Below the pieces are notes generated by a model. The model did no database searches. It saw nothing but the letters and a program-made list of their open reading frames with translations, and had not been told where the DNA came from. From Lachnospiraceae bacterium (GTDB lineage: Bacteria > Bacillota > Clostridia > Lachnospirales > Lachnospiraceae), in NCBI GenBank assembly GCA_016282745.1, contig JAEELL010000021.1, positions 1 to 64,000 on the forward strand: a stretch of DNA of 64,000 nt, written 5' to 3'. How positions within the stretch are numbered: the stretch's first letter is position 1; each line of letters starts with the position of its first letter. Shown here in pieces: positions 1-8,151 of the stretch. The position numbers and the translations under genes were made by a program.

Positions 1-300
1 AAAGGTGCGGCATCCCATGTGGAGAAAATTCCAAAAGGGATGTAGAGAATTTTCGGGGAAAAGGAAAGGTGCGGCATCCCATGTGGAGAAAATTCCAAAA
101 GGGATGTAGAGAATTTTCGGGGAAAAGGAAAGGTGCGGCATCCCATGTGGAGAAAATTCCAAAAGGGATGTCAGGAGTTTCTTAGGGAAAAGAAAGGTGC
201 GGCATCCCATGAGAAGAAAATTCCAAAAGGGATGTCAGGAGTTTCTTAGGGAAAAGAAAGGTGCGGCATCCCATAAGAAGAAAATTCCAAAATGTATGTA
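1..300. repeat. 64-bp tandem repeat array, about 4.7 copies
   Basis: Units begin at 1, 65, 129, 193 and 257 with an exact 64-bp period and share the start AAAGGTGCGGCATCCCAT. Each unit holds CATCCC and GGGATG about 20 bases apart; in the first three copies TGGA/TCCA can pair inside them, so each copy can fold into a nested hairpin. Copies 1-2 and copies 3-4 differ in their last third, and copy 5 decays. A period of 64 is not a multiple of three and no long frame crosses it, so it is read as noncoding. The array may extend left of the window. Confidence 0.9.
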
Positions 301-450
301 AACTAAGAGAACTAGCAGATTTATCTGCATATTCGAACTGGCATTGCTGAAAGGCTGAATAGCTGAATAGTTACAAGAGTATAATTGGGTTAGGAAACAA
401 AGTTGATAAAAAGTTGGAAGGATAGTAGAATTAATAGATGTGTAAAGATT

Positions 451-570
451 TGTAATTAAATTATGCGTAGAATGTGTAATTAAATTATGCGTAGAATGTG
501 TAATTAAATTATGCGTAGAATATGTAATTAAATTATGCGTAGAATGTGTAATTAAATTATGCACAAAATG
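451..570. repeat. 24-bp tandem repeat, 5 copies
   Basis: Five copies of a 24-bp unit starting TGTAATTAAATTATGCGTAG lie at 451, 475, 499, 523 and 547, the last one diverged. The period is a multiple of three, which opens a repetitive minus-strand frame that has no plausible ribosome site and continues into the noncoding 64-bp array. It is read as an intergenic microsatellite. Confidence 0.9.
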
Positions 571-615
571 GTGTGATTAACATGCGCATAAGAATAATAA
601 AGTGAAAGAGAAAAA

Positions 616-656
616 CAGTGTAATAATTAGTGGGTATTATTAGTTCTATTACACTG
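616..656 (+). promoter_or_regulatory. 10-bp inverted repeat just upstream of pth
   Basis: CAGTGTAATA at 616-625 is perfectly complementary to TATTACACTG at 647-656, with a 21-base loop. It ends about 8 bases before the pth Shine-Dalgarno. It is followed only by CTTTAAT, not a strong T run, so it may be a weak terminator of an upstream transcript or a leader hairpin affecting pth translation. The pairing is seen; the role is inferred. Confidence 0.45.
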
Positions 657-674
657 CTTTAATAGGAGGAATTT

Positions 675-1232
675 ATGTACGCAATTTTTGGCTTGGGAAA
701 CCCTGAAAAACAATATGATAAGACAAGACACAATATTGGATTTGATGTGATAGATGAACTGGCAGGCCAGATGGGAGTGAGTGTTACTACGAAGAGGCAC
801 AAAGCATTAGTAGGTCAGGGAATGATTGGCAGTGAGAAAGTTATTTTAGTTAAGCCGCAGACTTACATGAACTTAAGTGGTGAGTCGGTAAGAGCTGTAT
901 GTGATTTTTATAAACTTAACCCGGAGGAAGACATTATTGTAATTTATGATGACATCAGTTTGGAAGTTGGAAGTATCCGAATTAGAGCGAAAGGTTCTGC
1001 CGGTGGACACAATGGTATAAAGAGCATTATTGCTCATACAGGTACACAGACTTTCAAAAGAATTAAGGTTGGAGTTGGAAGCGATCAGCATGGTGACATG
1101 GTGAAACATGTTCTTGGTAAATTTGGTTCGAAAGAAAGAAAAATAGTAGATGATGCGGTTGTGAAAGCAGCTTTGGCAACAGAGGTTATGATTATTGAAG
1201 ATGTTAATGCGGCTATGAACAAATTCAATTGA
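675..1232 (+). CDS. pth: Peptidyl-tRNA hydrolase
   Basis: Cytoplasmic enzyme that hydrolyses peptidyl-tRNA released from stalled ribosomes, recycling tRNA. The 185-residue length is typical of bacterial Pth. The N-terminus carries the family signature GLGNPEKQYDKTRHNIGFD with the catalytic histidine in RHNIGF (about residue 20). The conserved KPQTYMNLSGESV and GSAGGHNGIKS motifs follow. The start is set by AGGAGG (665-670) 4 bases before ATG. It stands directly upstream of mfd, as in most Firmicutes. Identification is firm. Confidence 0.97.
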   Translation: MYAIFGLGNPEKQYDKTRHNIGFDVIDELAGQMGVSVTTKRHKALVGQGMIGSEKVILVKPQTYMNLSGESVRAVCDFYKLNPEEDIIVIYDDISLEVGSIRIRAKGSAGGHNGIKSIIAHTGTQTFKRIKVGVGSDQHGDMVKHVLGKFGSKERKIVDDAVVKAALATEVMIIEDVNAAMNKFN

Positions 1233-1256
1233 TAAAATGAACAGTGCAAAAACAGC

Positions 1257-1354
1257 AAACAAAGCAATGCAAACAAAGCAATACAAACAAAGCAATACAA
1301 ACAAAGCAATGCAAACAAAGCAATACAAACAAAGCAATACAAACAAAGCAATAC
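1257..1354. repeat. 14-bp tandem repeat, 7 copies, after pth
   Basis: Seven head-to-tail copies of AAACAAAGCAATAC (variant GC at the last positions in copies 1 and 4) start 24 bases after the pth stop. The period is not a multiple of three. Minus-strand open frames across it are low-complexity artefacts. Confidence 0.92.
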
Positions 1355-1361
1355 ATAATAA

Positions 1362-1396
1362 AGCAGTAGTGCAAAAAATAGAGCTACTGCTGTTTT
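1362..1396 (+). terminator. Rho-independent terminator after pth
   Basis: AGCAGTAG (1362-1369) pairs with CTACTGCT (1384-1391), followed by GTTTT. It separates pth from mfd. A TATAAT at 1416-1421 lies between this hairpin and mfd and could be part of an mfd promoter, although no good -35 is visible. Confidence 0.65.
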
Positions 1397-1459
1397 AAAT
1401 AATCGTATTTTTATGTATAATAATATAGTGAGCAACTAAAGGTCAATACAGGAGTGACA

Positions 1460-4400
1460 ATGAGCAATTATGTTTATCCGCTTAAGAATTTAAAAGGGTA
1501 TGAAGTTGCAAAAGAATGCATTGAAAAAGGGACAACCGCACAGATTTGTGGATGTACGGATTCGCTTCTTGTTAACTTCATGAGTGGAATAGGCGATGGC
1601 TTTAAAAGAAAAGTCATCGTTACTTTTGATGCAAAAAAAGCAACAGAAATTTACGAAGATTTGCGAGGCACAGGTCAGAATGCGGCAGTGTACCCTGCAA
1701 AGGATTTTATTTTCTTCAGTGCGGATGTTCACGGAAATCTTATGCTCAAAGAGCGATTAGAGATTCTTTCTAAGATTATAAACGAGGAAGTGATTACAAT
1801 TGTTGTTCCTTTTGACGGACTTATGGACAAGGTACTCCCGCTAGATATTATCAGGCAGAATATTGTGAGAATTGAAGAGGGCGCTACTGTTGAGATTGAA
1901 GCTCTTAAGAAGAAACTTGTGATGCTAGGGTATGACGGAGTTGAGCAGGTACAAAATCCCGGAGAGTTTGCGGTGCGAGGAAGCATTGTTGATGTCTTTA
2001 CATTGACAAATGACAATCCTTACAGAATTGATTTTTGGGATGAAGAAGTTGACATTATTAAGAGTTTTGACGTTGCAAGCCAGAGAGCGATTGAGAATCT
2101 TGAATCTATAGAAATATACCCTGCAACTGAGTATATCATAACAAAAGAACAGGTTGAAAAAGGTATAAAAAAGATTACAAAAGAAAAAGATAAGTGTATA
2201 GATGTCTTTATGGCGGATATGAAGACCGAACAGGCAAACAGGCTTAGGGTAATAACAAATGAGTTTGTGACTGTTGCCGAAATAAACGGTCAGGGTGTCC
2301 AACTTGACAGTTACGTCAATTACTTCTTTGATGAACTGGTAAGTTTTATAGATTATTTTGATGATGACACTTTGTTTCTCATTGATGAGCCAAGACATAT
2401 AAGTGAGCGTTGCGATGCTGTCGAGACAGAATTTAAGGAGAGCATGGTGAACAGGTTGTCCGGTGGCTATGTGCTTCCAAGACAGACGGATGTCATGTGG
2501 CCGTATAAAAAAATTCTTGCAAAACTCAAGAAAAGAAAAAAAGTTGTATTTACAATGCTTGACCAAAAGGTTAAGGAGTTTGACATAGATGAAAAAGCCG
2601 GAGTTGATGCCGGTAATCTGAGTCCGTACAATAATCAGTTTGAGTTGTTGGTCGAAGATTTAAAGAAGTATAAAAAACAGAAGTACGCTGTTTTGATTCT
2701 TTCTCCATCAAGAACCAGAGGGCAGAGACTCGCGGAAAATCTCAGGGAGTATGAGCTTAATGCTGTATTCAGCGATGATTCAGACAGAGATATTAAATCA
2801 AAAGAAATAGTGGTCAGTGTGGGAAGTATTCACAAGGGCTTTATTTACAGAGATATCAAATATGTTGTTATTTCCGAGACAGACATATTCGGAAAGAAAA
2901 AAAAGAAGAAAAAGAAGAAGCAGTTCTCCGGAATGAATATATCCAGCTTTTCGGAACTGAATGTGGGTGATTACGTTGTTCACGAAAATCACGGACTTGG
3001 AATATACCGCGGTATTGAAAAAGTCGAAGTGGACAGAGTTGTAAAGGATTATTTGAAGATTGAGTATGCGGCAAAAGGATTTCTCTACATTGCGGCAACT
3101 CAGCTTAATATGATACAAAAATATGCTGCAGCAGACGCAAAGCCACCGAAACTCAATAAGTTAGGCGGTAATGAATGGACTAAGACAAAGTCCAGAACAA
3201 AGGCGGCCGTTAATGAGATAGCAGATGAACTTGTGGCTCTCTATGCGGCGAGACAGCAGAAGAACGGATTTGTGTTCAGTCCGGAAACTGTATGGCAGAA
3301 AGAATTTGAAGAGTTATTTCCATATGATGAGACTGATGATCAGCTCAGAGCTATTAATGCCGTTAAAGATGACATGGAAAGCACAAAGATAATGGACAGA
3401 CTTATTTGTGGTGATGTTGGATTTGGAAAGACTGAAGTTGCAATCAGAGCGGCCTTCAAAGCGGTACAGGATAACAAGCAGGTTGCTTATCTGGTGCCGA
3501 CAACTGTTCTGGCGCAGCAGCATTACAATACATTTACGCAGAGATTTAAGGATTTTCCTGTCAGGGTCGACATGCTTTCGAGGTTCAGAACCAAGGCTCA
3601 GGTTACAAAGACCCTGACGGATTTGAAAAAGGGTTATGTTGATATTGTAATAGGGACACACAGACTTTTGTCTAAGGATGTAAAATACAAAGATCTTGGA
3701 CTTCTGATTATTGACGAAGAACAGAGATTTGGTGTTACTCACAAAGAAAAGATTAAACAACTCAAAGAAAATGTTGACGTTATGGTTCTCACGGCAACAC
3801 CTATTCCAAGAACTCTTCACATGAGTCTTATCGGAATCAGGGATATGAGTATTATCGAGGAACCTCCTCAGGAGCGTACTCCGATTCAGACATATGTAAT
3901 GGAGTACAATGATGAGATAGTCAGAGAGGCAATCAACAGAGAGCTGATCAGAGGAGGACAGGTTTATTACATTTACAATAACGTAAAAAATATAGACGAG
4001 ATTGCTGCAAGAATCAGCAAACTTGTGCCTGATGCAAACGTGGCATTTGCCCACGGACAGATGAGTGAGCGAATGATAGAGAGCATTATGTATGATTTTG
4101 TAAATGGGGACATAGACGTTCTTGTTTCCACTACAATAGTGGAAACAGGTATTGATATTTCGAATGCCAATACAATGATTGTCCATGATGCGGACAAACT
4201 GGGACTTTCGCAGTTATATCAGCTCAGGGGAAGAGTGGGAAGATCTAACAGAACAGCGTACGCTTTTATGATGTACAAGAGAAATAAGATTCTTAAAGAA
4301 GTTGCAGAGAAGAGACTTCAGGCAATCAGAGATTTCTCGGAACTTGGTGCAGGATTTAAGATTGCAATGCGTGACCTTGAAATAAGAGGCGCGGGAAATA

Positions 4401-5002
4401 TTCTTGGAGCAAAACAGCATGGGCATATGGCGGCTGTTGGATATGATTTGTACTGCAAGATGCTAAATGAAGCAGTGGAGATGAAGAAGGGAATAAGAAA
4501 AGAAGAATCCTTTGAGACGACTATTGATCTCGATGTGGATGCTTTTATTCCTAATTCGTATATTTCCAATGAGTTCCAAAAACTCGATGTGTACAAGCGA
4601 ATTGCGGCTATTGAGAATATGGAAGAATACGAGGATATGCAGGATGAACTTCAGGATCGTTATGGTGATATCCCGAATCAGGTGGAGAATCTTCTGAAAG
4701 TAGCTCTTATGAAGGGCTATGCAAACGGTTGCTATATTACTGATATTTCCGGTGGAAAGAGCAGACTGAAACTGACAATGTGGAAAGACGCCAAAATCGA
4801 TACAGTAAAGATTCCTGCGCTCATTGAGAAATACAGAGGAAGACTCAAACTGCAGACGGATCAGACTCCATGTTTTGTTTATTCGCCAATCAGTCAGCCA
4901 AAAGGCTTTGAGGAAGTGTATGATATGGTTATGGACATGATTAAGGAAATTGAAAGCCTGAAGTTTGAAGAACCGGAACAGAATGAACCGGAAGGAAAAT
5001 AA
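1460..5002 (+). CDS. mfd: Transcription-repair coupling factor
   Basis: ATP-dependent DNA translocase that removes RNA polymerase stalled at lesions and recruits UvrA. The 1180 residues match full-length Mfd. The N-terminal UvrB-like region is followed by a run of nine lysines (about residues 479-487), then the RNA-polymerase interaction domain with VGDYVVHENHGLGIYRG. The helicase module has Walker A GDVGFGKT (about 651-658), Walker B IDEEQRFG and TATPIPRTLHMSL. A TRCF C-terminal domain ends the protein. ATG 1460 is chosen over GTG 1454 because CAGGAG (1448-1453) sits six bases before it. The stop lies inside a 45-bp direct repeat. Confidence 0.97.
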   Translation: MSNYVYPLKNLKGYEVAKECIEKGTTAQICGCTDSLLVNFMSGIGDGFKRKVIVTFDAKKATEIYEDLRGTGQNAAVYPAKDFIFFSADVHGNLMLKERLEILSKIINEEVITIVVPFDGLMDKVLPLDIIRQNIVRIEEGATVEIEALKKKLVMLGYDGVEQVQNPGEFAVRGSIVDVFTLTNDNPYRIDFWDEEVDIIKSFDVASQRAIENLESIEIYPATEYIITKEQVEKGIKKITKEKDKCIDVFMADMKTEQANRLRVITNEFVTVAEINGQGVQLDSYVNYFFDELVSFIDYFDDDTLFLIDEPRHISERCDAVETEFKESMVNRLSGGYVLPRQTDVMWPYKKILAKLKKRKKVVFTMLDQKVKEFDIDEKAGVDAGNLSPYNNQFELLVEDLKKYKKQKYAVLILSPSRTRGQRLAENLREYELNAVFSDDSDRDIKSKEIVVSVGSIHKGFIYRDIKYVVISETDIFGKKKKKKKKKQFSGMNISSFSELNVGDYVVHENHGLGIYRGIEKVEVDRVVKDYLKIEYAAKGFLYIAATQLNMIQKYAAADAKPPKLNKLGGNEWTKTKSRTKAAVNEIADELVALYAARQQKNGFVFSPETVWQKEFEELFPYDETDDQLRAINAVKDDMESTKIMDRLICGDVGFGKTEVAIRAAFKAVQDNKQVAYLVPTTVLAQQHYNTFTQRFKDFPVRVDMLSRFRTKAQVTKTLTDLKKGYVDIVIGTHRLLSKDVKYKDLGLLIIDEEQRFGVTHKEKIKQLKENVDVMVLTATPIPRTLHMSLIGIRDMSIIEEPPQERTPIQTYVMEYNDEIVREAINRELIRGGQVYYIYNNVKNIDEIAARISKLVPDANVAFAHGQMSERMIESIMYDFVNGDIDVLVSTTIVETGIDISNANTMIVHDADKLGLSQLYQLRGRVGRSNRTAYAFMMYKRNKILKEVAEKRLQAIRDFSELGAGFKIAMRDLEIRGAGNILGAKQHGHMAAVGYDLYCKMLNEAVEMKKGIRKEESFETTIDLDVDAFIPNSYISNEFQKLDVYKRIAAIENMEEYEDMQDELQDRYGDIPNQVENLLKVALMKGYANGCYITDISGGKSRLKLTMWKDAKIDTVKIPALIEKYRGRLKLQTDQTPCFVYSPISQPKGFEEVYDMVMDMIKEIESLKFEEPEQNEPEGK

Positions 5003-5152
5003 ACTAAGCAGAAAGAGATAGGTCAGAAAGAACCGGAAGGAAAATAAACTGAGCAGAAAGAGATTGGGAAGAAATAGCCGGAACGGACAAATGATAGAAA
5101 ACAACAGTAGCCGGAACGGACAAGTGATAGAAAACAACAGTAGCCGGAAAGG
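4986..5152. repeat. Two consecutive repeat families overlapping the mfd stop
   Basis: A 45-bp unit starting AACCGGAAGGAAAATAAACT occurs at 4986 and 5031. The first copy encodes the last residues and stop of mfd. It is followed by a 33-bp unit starting TAGCCGGAACGGACAA at 5075, 5108 and 5141 (partial). The last partial copy supplies the AAAGGAG ribosome site of the next gene. Both periods are multiples of three. Confidence 0.88.
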
Positions 5153-5162
5153 AGAACTAATA

Positions 5163-5798
5163 ATGAAAAACAACAATTTAATAAAACATATTTGCAACTT
5201 ACAAATGGTACTCCTTTTGGTGCTTGCCACTGTTTTTGTGAACACAGGGTGCGAGATGAAAAGCTCACCTGTTATCAAAGTTCAGGATGTTGATACTATT
5301 AGAGTTGGAGACAGTGTGGTCGCTGAAGATGAGATGAGATATTATTTCTATAATACTCAGGCAACCTATGAGGCGTATTATATTGCAGAAGAAATGGAAC
5401 TTGACTGGAACAGTGAGATTCAGGAAGGAATCACTATGAGTGAAGGTGTTAAGAGCACTGTTTTGGACGATATTTGCAGAAGAGAAGTTATTGCTGCATT
5501 GGCAGGAGAGTATTCGGTGGAACTGGACAACGAGGAGTTTGCGGAAGCAAAGACGATGGTGGAAACATTTTTTACTGAAACGAATCCTAAGCTTCAGGAA
5601 AAAATAGAGATTTCACCTTTGAGGCTTGAGGAAGTTTTTGAGAAAGACATCTTATACAAGAAGGTGGAAAAAACTATTGAGGAGGAGGAAACAGGTAAAA
5701 CCGATGAAGTGTATAAAAATTGGAAAACTGCAAATAATGTTACCACAGGTGATGAATGGGATAAACTGAATTTTGATGAGACTATTCTTGCAAAGTAA
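5163..5798 (+). CDS. Lipoprotein resembling the N-terminal part of PrsA/SurA foldases
   Basis: A 211-residue lipoprotein. It has a basic N-terminus, a hydrophobic stretch (about residues 15-28) and the lipobox VNTGC, so it should be lipid-anchored outside the membrane. After that comes an acidic helical region with VGDSVVAEDEMRYYF, similar to the start of PrsA/SurA-type peptidyl-prolyl isomerases, but no parvulin domain is visible. Such proteins often follow mfd in Lachnospiraceae. ATG 5163 is chosen because AAAGGAG precedes it and the signal peptide starts there; the longer frame from 5064 would run through repeats. The foldase role is inferred. Confidence 0.65.
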   Translation: MKNNNLIKHICNLQMVLLLVLATVFVNTGCEMKSSPVIKVQDVDTIRVGDSVVAEDEMRYYFYNTQATYEAYYIAEEMELDWNSEIQEGITMSEGVKSTVLDDICRREVIAALAGEYSVELDNEEFAEAKTMVETFFTETNPKLQEKIEISPLRLEEVFEKDILYKKVEKTIEEEETGKTDEVYKNWKTANNVTTGDEWDKLNFDETILAK

Positions 5799-5814
5799 TG
5801 ATATATCATCTTGG

Positions 5815-5842
5815 TTGTAGAACGGTAAAACTTCTATATAAT
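5815..5842 (+). promoter_or_regulatory. Candidate sigma-A promoter for the carboxypeptidase gene
   Basis: TTGTAG (5815-5820), a 16-base spacer and a perfect TATAAT (5837-5842) lie about 85 bases before the next start codon. Confidence 0.4.
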
Positions 5843-5927
5843 AAGGATATAAAAACAAGACTGGGACTACATTTTATTTTAGGAATACATGGTGTTTCTG
5901 AATACTTTGTAATGGGAGAAATGAAAG

Positions 5928-6974
5928 ATGAATAAATATAAGTTGATGAATATAGGAAGCTTTTTGATTTGCTTGGCGGGCGCGATTTCAACATCGGCTG
6001 CGGTTTTGCATTTCTGTGATAAGGCAAAACTGGACGGATGCGTCAATCCAAAAGATTATCAGCTGGTAGAAGAAGAAAAAGTTCCTGTAAGAGATTATAC
6101 AAAAGACAATTACAGTGATGATTTTTGGAAACTGAATATATACAATCCGGTGGAATATGTTAAGGCCTCGGCGGATGTTACAAAATTTAAATCGAAACTG
6201 GTGGCAAAAGGAGCCATACTTGTTGATTATGATTCAAAAGAAGTTATATATGAGAAGAATGCTGATGTACAGATGGCTCCGGCCAGCACAACAAAGCTTG
6301 CAACTGCCATAACGGCGGTTAATCTTCTGGATATGGATGAAGTGATTGTGGTTGGAAACGAGGTGAATCTTATTGCGCCAGATTCCAGCAAGGCAGGTTT
6401 TAAAAAAGGTGAGAAACTTACCTTTAAGGAATTGCTTGAGGGACTTCTTCTTTCATCAGGAAATGACGCAGCTTATATTATTGCAAAGGCAGGCGGTGAA
6501 AAACTTCTAAATGACAATATTGCATACGAAGGAACAGACATAACAACGGACCAGTGCATTAAGAGGTTTGTTTATGAGATGAACAAGAATGTGACTGACA
6601 TAGGAGCAAAGAACTCAAATTTTACAACTCCGGACGGTTATGATGAAGCGGAGCAGTACACTACGGCCGAAGACCTTTCAAAGATTGCAATGGTGGCATT
6701 GGAAAATGAAGAACTTAAAAGTATATTTGCCATGACCAAGGCAAAAGTTCACAGTCATGATTTTGTTACAACCAATGAATTGCTGCTAAAAGATAGCAGT
6801 TTCTTCTATAAATATGCAATCGGAATGAAAACGGGAAGCACTGATGCTGCAGGAAAATGTCTTGTGTCCGCAGCGAGTAAAGATGGAAGAACATGTATAA
6901 GTGTAGTACTGAATTCTGATGCTGAGGGAAGATATGAAGATAGTCTGAAACTGCTTGAGTTTTTTAATAATTGA
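5928..6974 (+). CDS. D-alanyl-D-alanine carboxypeptidase (penicillin-binding protein 5-like)
   Basis: Serine peptidase that trims the terminal D-Ala from peptidoglycan stem peptides outside the membrane. At 348 residues it has an N-terminal hydrophobic segment and all three active-site motifs of the S11 family: SxxK in PASTTKLATA (about residue 125), SxN in LSSGNDAAY, and KTG in GMKTGSTDAAGK. The usual C-terminal beta domain is absent or very short. ATG 5928 is preferred because the ATG at 5921 opens a four-codon frame and GGGAGAA precedes both. Confidence 0.9.
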   Translation: MNKYKLMNIGSFLICLAGAISTSAAVLHFCDKAKLDGCVNPKDYQLVEEEKVPVRDYTKDNYSDDFWKLNIYNPVEYVKASADVTKFKSKLVAKGAILVDYDSKEVIYEKNADVQMAPASTTKLATAITAVNLLDMDEVIVVGNEVNLIAPDSSKAGFKKGEKLTFKELLEGLLLSSGNDAAYIIAKAGGEKLLNDNIAYEGTDITTDQCIKRFVYEMNKNVTDIGAKNSNFTTPDGYDEAEQYTTAEDLSKIAMVALENEELKSIFAMTKAKVHSHDFVTTNELLLKDSSFFYKYAIGMKTGSTDAAGKCLVSAASKDGRTCISVVLNSDAEGRYEDSLKLLEFFNN

Positions 6975-7008
6975 GAAAAATACGTTTTTAGATAAATATG
7001 GAGTTGAA

Positions 7009-8049
7009 ATGAATAAAGAAAAACAAGAGATTGGAAGATATAATAATTTAGATGGAATTAGAGCAATTGCTGCAATTGGTATTGTAATGATGCATGTTAG
7101 AGGAAATCTGGGGATAAAAATCGATGGATATTTATATAATACTGTAATATATCAATTGGGATATTTGGCATTTCTATTTATGTGCATTAGTGCTTTCTCG
7201 ATGTGCTGCGGATACTATGAAAAAATAATGGAAAACAAAATATCTGTAGTAGATTTTTATAAAAAGAGATATATGAGAATTCTCCCATTTTTTTTAATAT
7301 TGGTATTGTTGGATGTGATTTATGGATTTAGTATAGACACGCTTATGGAGGGAATAGCCAGTTTGACGTTATGTTTTTCTTTATTGCCGAATTCTACAAT
7401 GTCAGTCATTGGAGTAGCGTGGACTTTAGGAGTAATATTTGTTTTTTATTTATTGTTTCCATTCTTTTGCTTCTTGGTTTCCACTAAGAAAAGAGCGATT
7501 GCCAGTACGTTTATTGCATTGTTGATGCATGTTATGTGTCGCTGCTATTTTTTTGATTCAAATCATGTTGTAGAATCTTTCAATAGAGACAGTAATATAA
7601 TGTTTTGCGGAATATATTTTATGATTGGAGGTTTGATATTTAAATATAGAACAGAAATCTTCGATTTTGTTAAAAGGTACGCTGCTGTTTGCACAGTAGG
7701 GATGATTGGATTAACAATTGTTCTTTTTGTTTTTGTTGACGATTTTTCAATCAAAACTATAGGGATTTTTAGTTTATGGATGTGTTATTCTATAGGACCG
7801 GAAAGAAAAATTCTTAGTAACAAAATAATGAAAAGTATTAGTAATATAAGTATGGAGATATATCTGTCTCATATGGTAGTATTCAAAATAGTAAATAAAG
7901 GGATACATAATTTAAATATAAATGGAATAATTAGATATATATTGTGCGTGGTAATTGTTGTTGCAGGAGCGGCCGGTGTTTCTGTAGTTTTAAAAAAATG
8001 TATCAGAAGAGTTGGCGACTTACTTCGCAACACTAAAAGGTTTGCATAA
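7009..8049 (+). CDS. Acyltransferase family 3 membrane protein
   Basis: Integral membrane O-acyltransferase (OafA/OatA type without an SGNH tail), probably acetylating a surface glycan. The 346 residues begin with NLDGIRAIAAIGIVMMH, the diagnostic start with the conserved His, followed by roughly ten hydrophobic helices. ATG 7009 with GGAG six bases upstream is used; an upstream TTG frame overlaps the previous gene. It is the first gene of the AT-rich polysaccharide block. Confidence 0.85.
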   Translation: MNKEKQEIGRYNNLDGIRAIAAIGIVMMHVRGNLGIKIDGYLYNTVIYQLGYLAFLFMCISAFSMCCGYYEKIMENKISVVDFYKKRYMRILPFFLILVLLDVIYGFSIDTLMEGIASLTLCFSLLPNSTMSVIGVAWTLGVIFVFYLLFPFFCFLVSTKKRAIASTFIALLMHVMCRCYFFDSNHVVESFNRDSNIMFCGIYFMIGGLIFKYRTEIFDFVKRYAAVCTVGMIGLTIVLFVFVDDFSIKTIGIFSLWMCYSIGPERKILSNKIMKSISNISMEIYLSHMVVFKIVNKGIHNLNINGIIRYILCVVIVVAGAAGVSVVLKKCIRRVGDLLRNTKRFA

Positions 8050-8052
8050 TAA

Positions 8053-8081
8053 TTGCAGATAAAATGATTTGATGATATAAT
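8053..8081 (+). promoter_or_regulatory. Sigma-A-type promoter of the polysaccharide operon
   Basis: TTGCAG (8053-8058), a 17-base spacer and a perfect TATAAT (8076-8081) lie about 70 bases upstream of the priming transferase start. No terminator separates it from the preceding acyltransferase, so read-through is also possible. Confidence 0.5.
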
Positions 8082-8151
8082 GGCAATGAATTGTGCATAA
8101 AAATATATCTACGGGAATACCCCATTTACAAAATAACTGGAGGATACTTTT

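Larger units (their letters stand above)
1..674. other. Gene-free region upstream of pth
   Basis: Apart from the two tandem-repeat arrays and an inverted repeat near 616-656, no gene is supported here. The stretch 300-450 is unremarkable AT-rich DNA. Confidence 0.7.

Noticed and set aside
235..564. Minus-strand frame of 109 codons with repeated HNLITHST
   Set aside because: It is the translation of the 24-bp noncoding tandem repeat and has no ribosome site or family likeness.
1..570. CRISPR-like array
   Set aside because: Repeats are directly adjacent with no unique spacers, and no cas genes are present.
873..1435. Two minus-strand frames with repeated CIALFVLLCLY
   Set aside because: They come from reading the 14-bp repeat and the antisense of pth; composition is extreme and there is no start signal.
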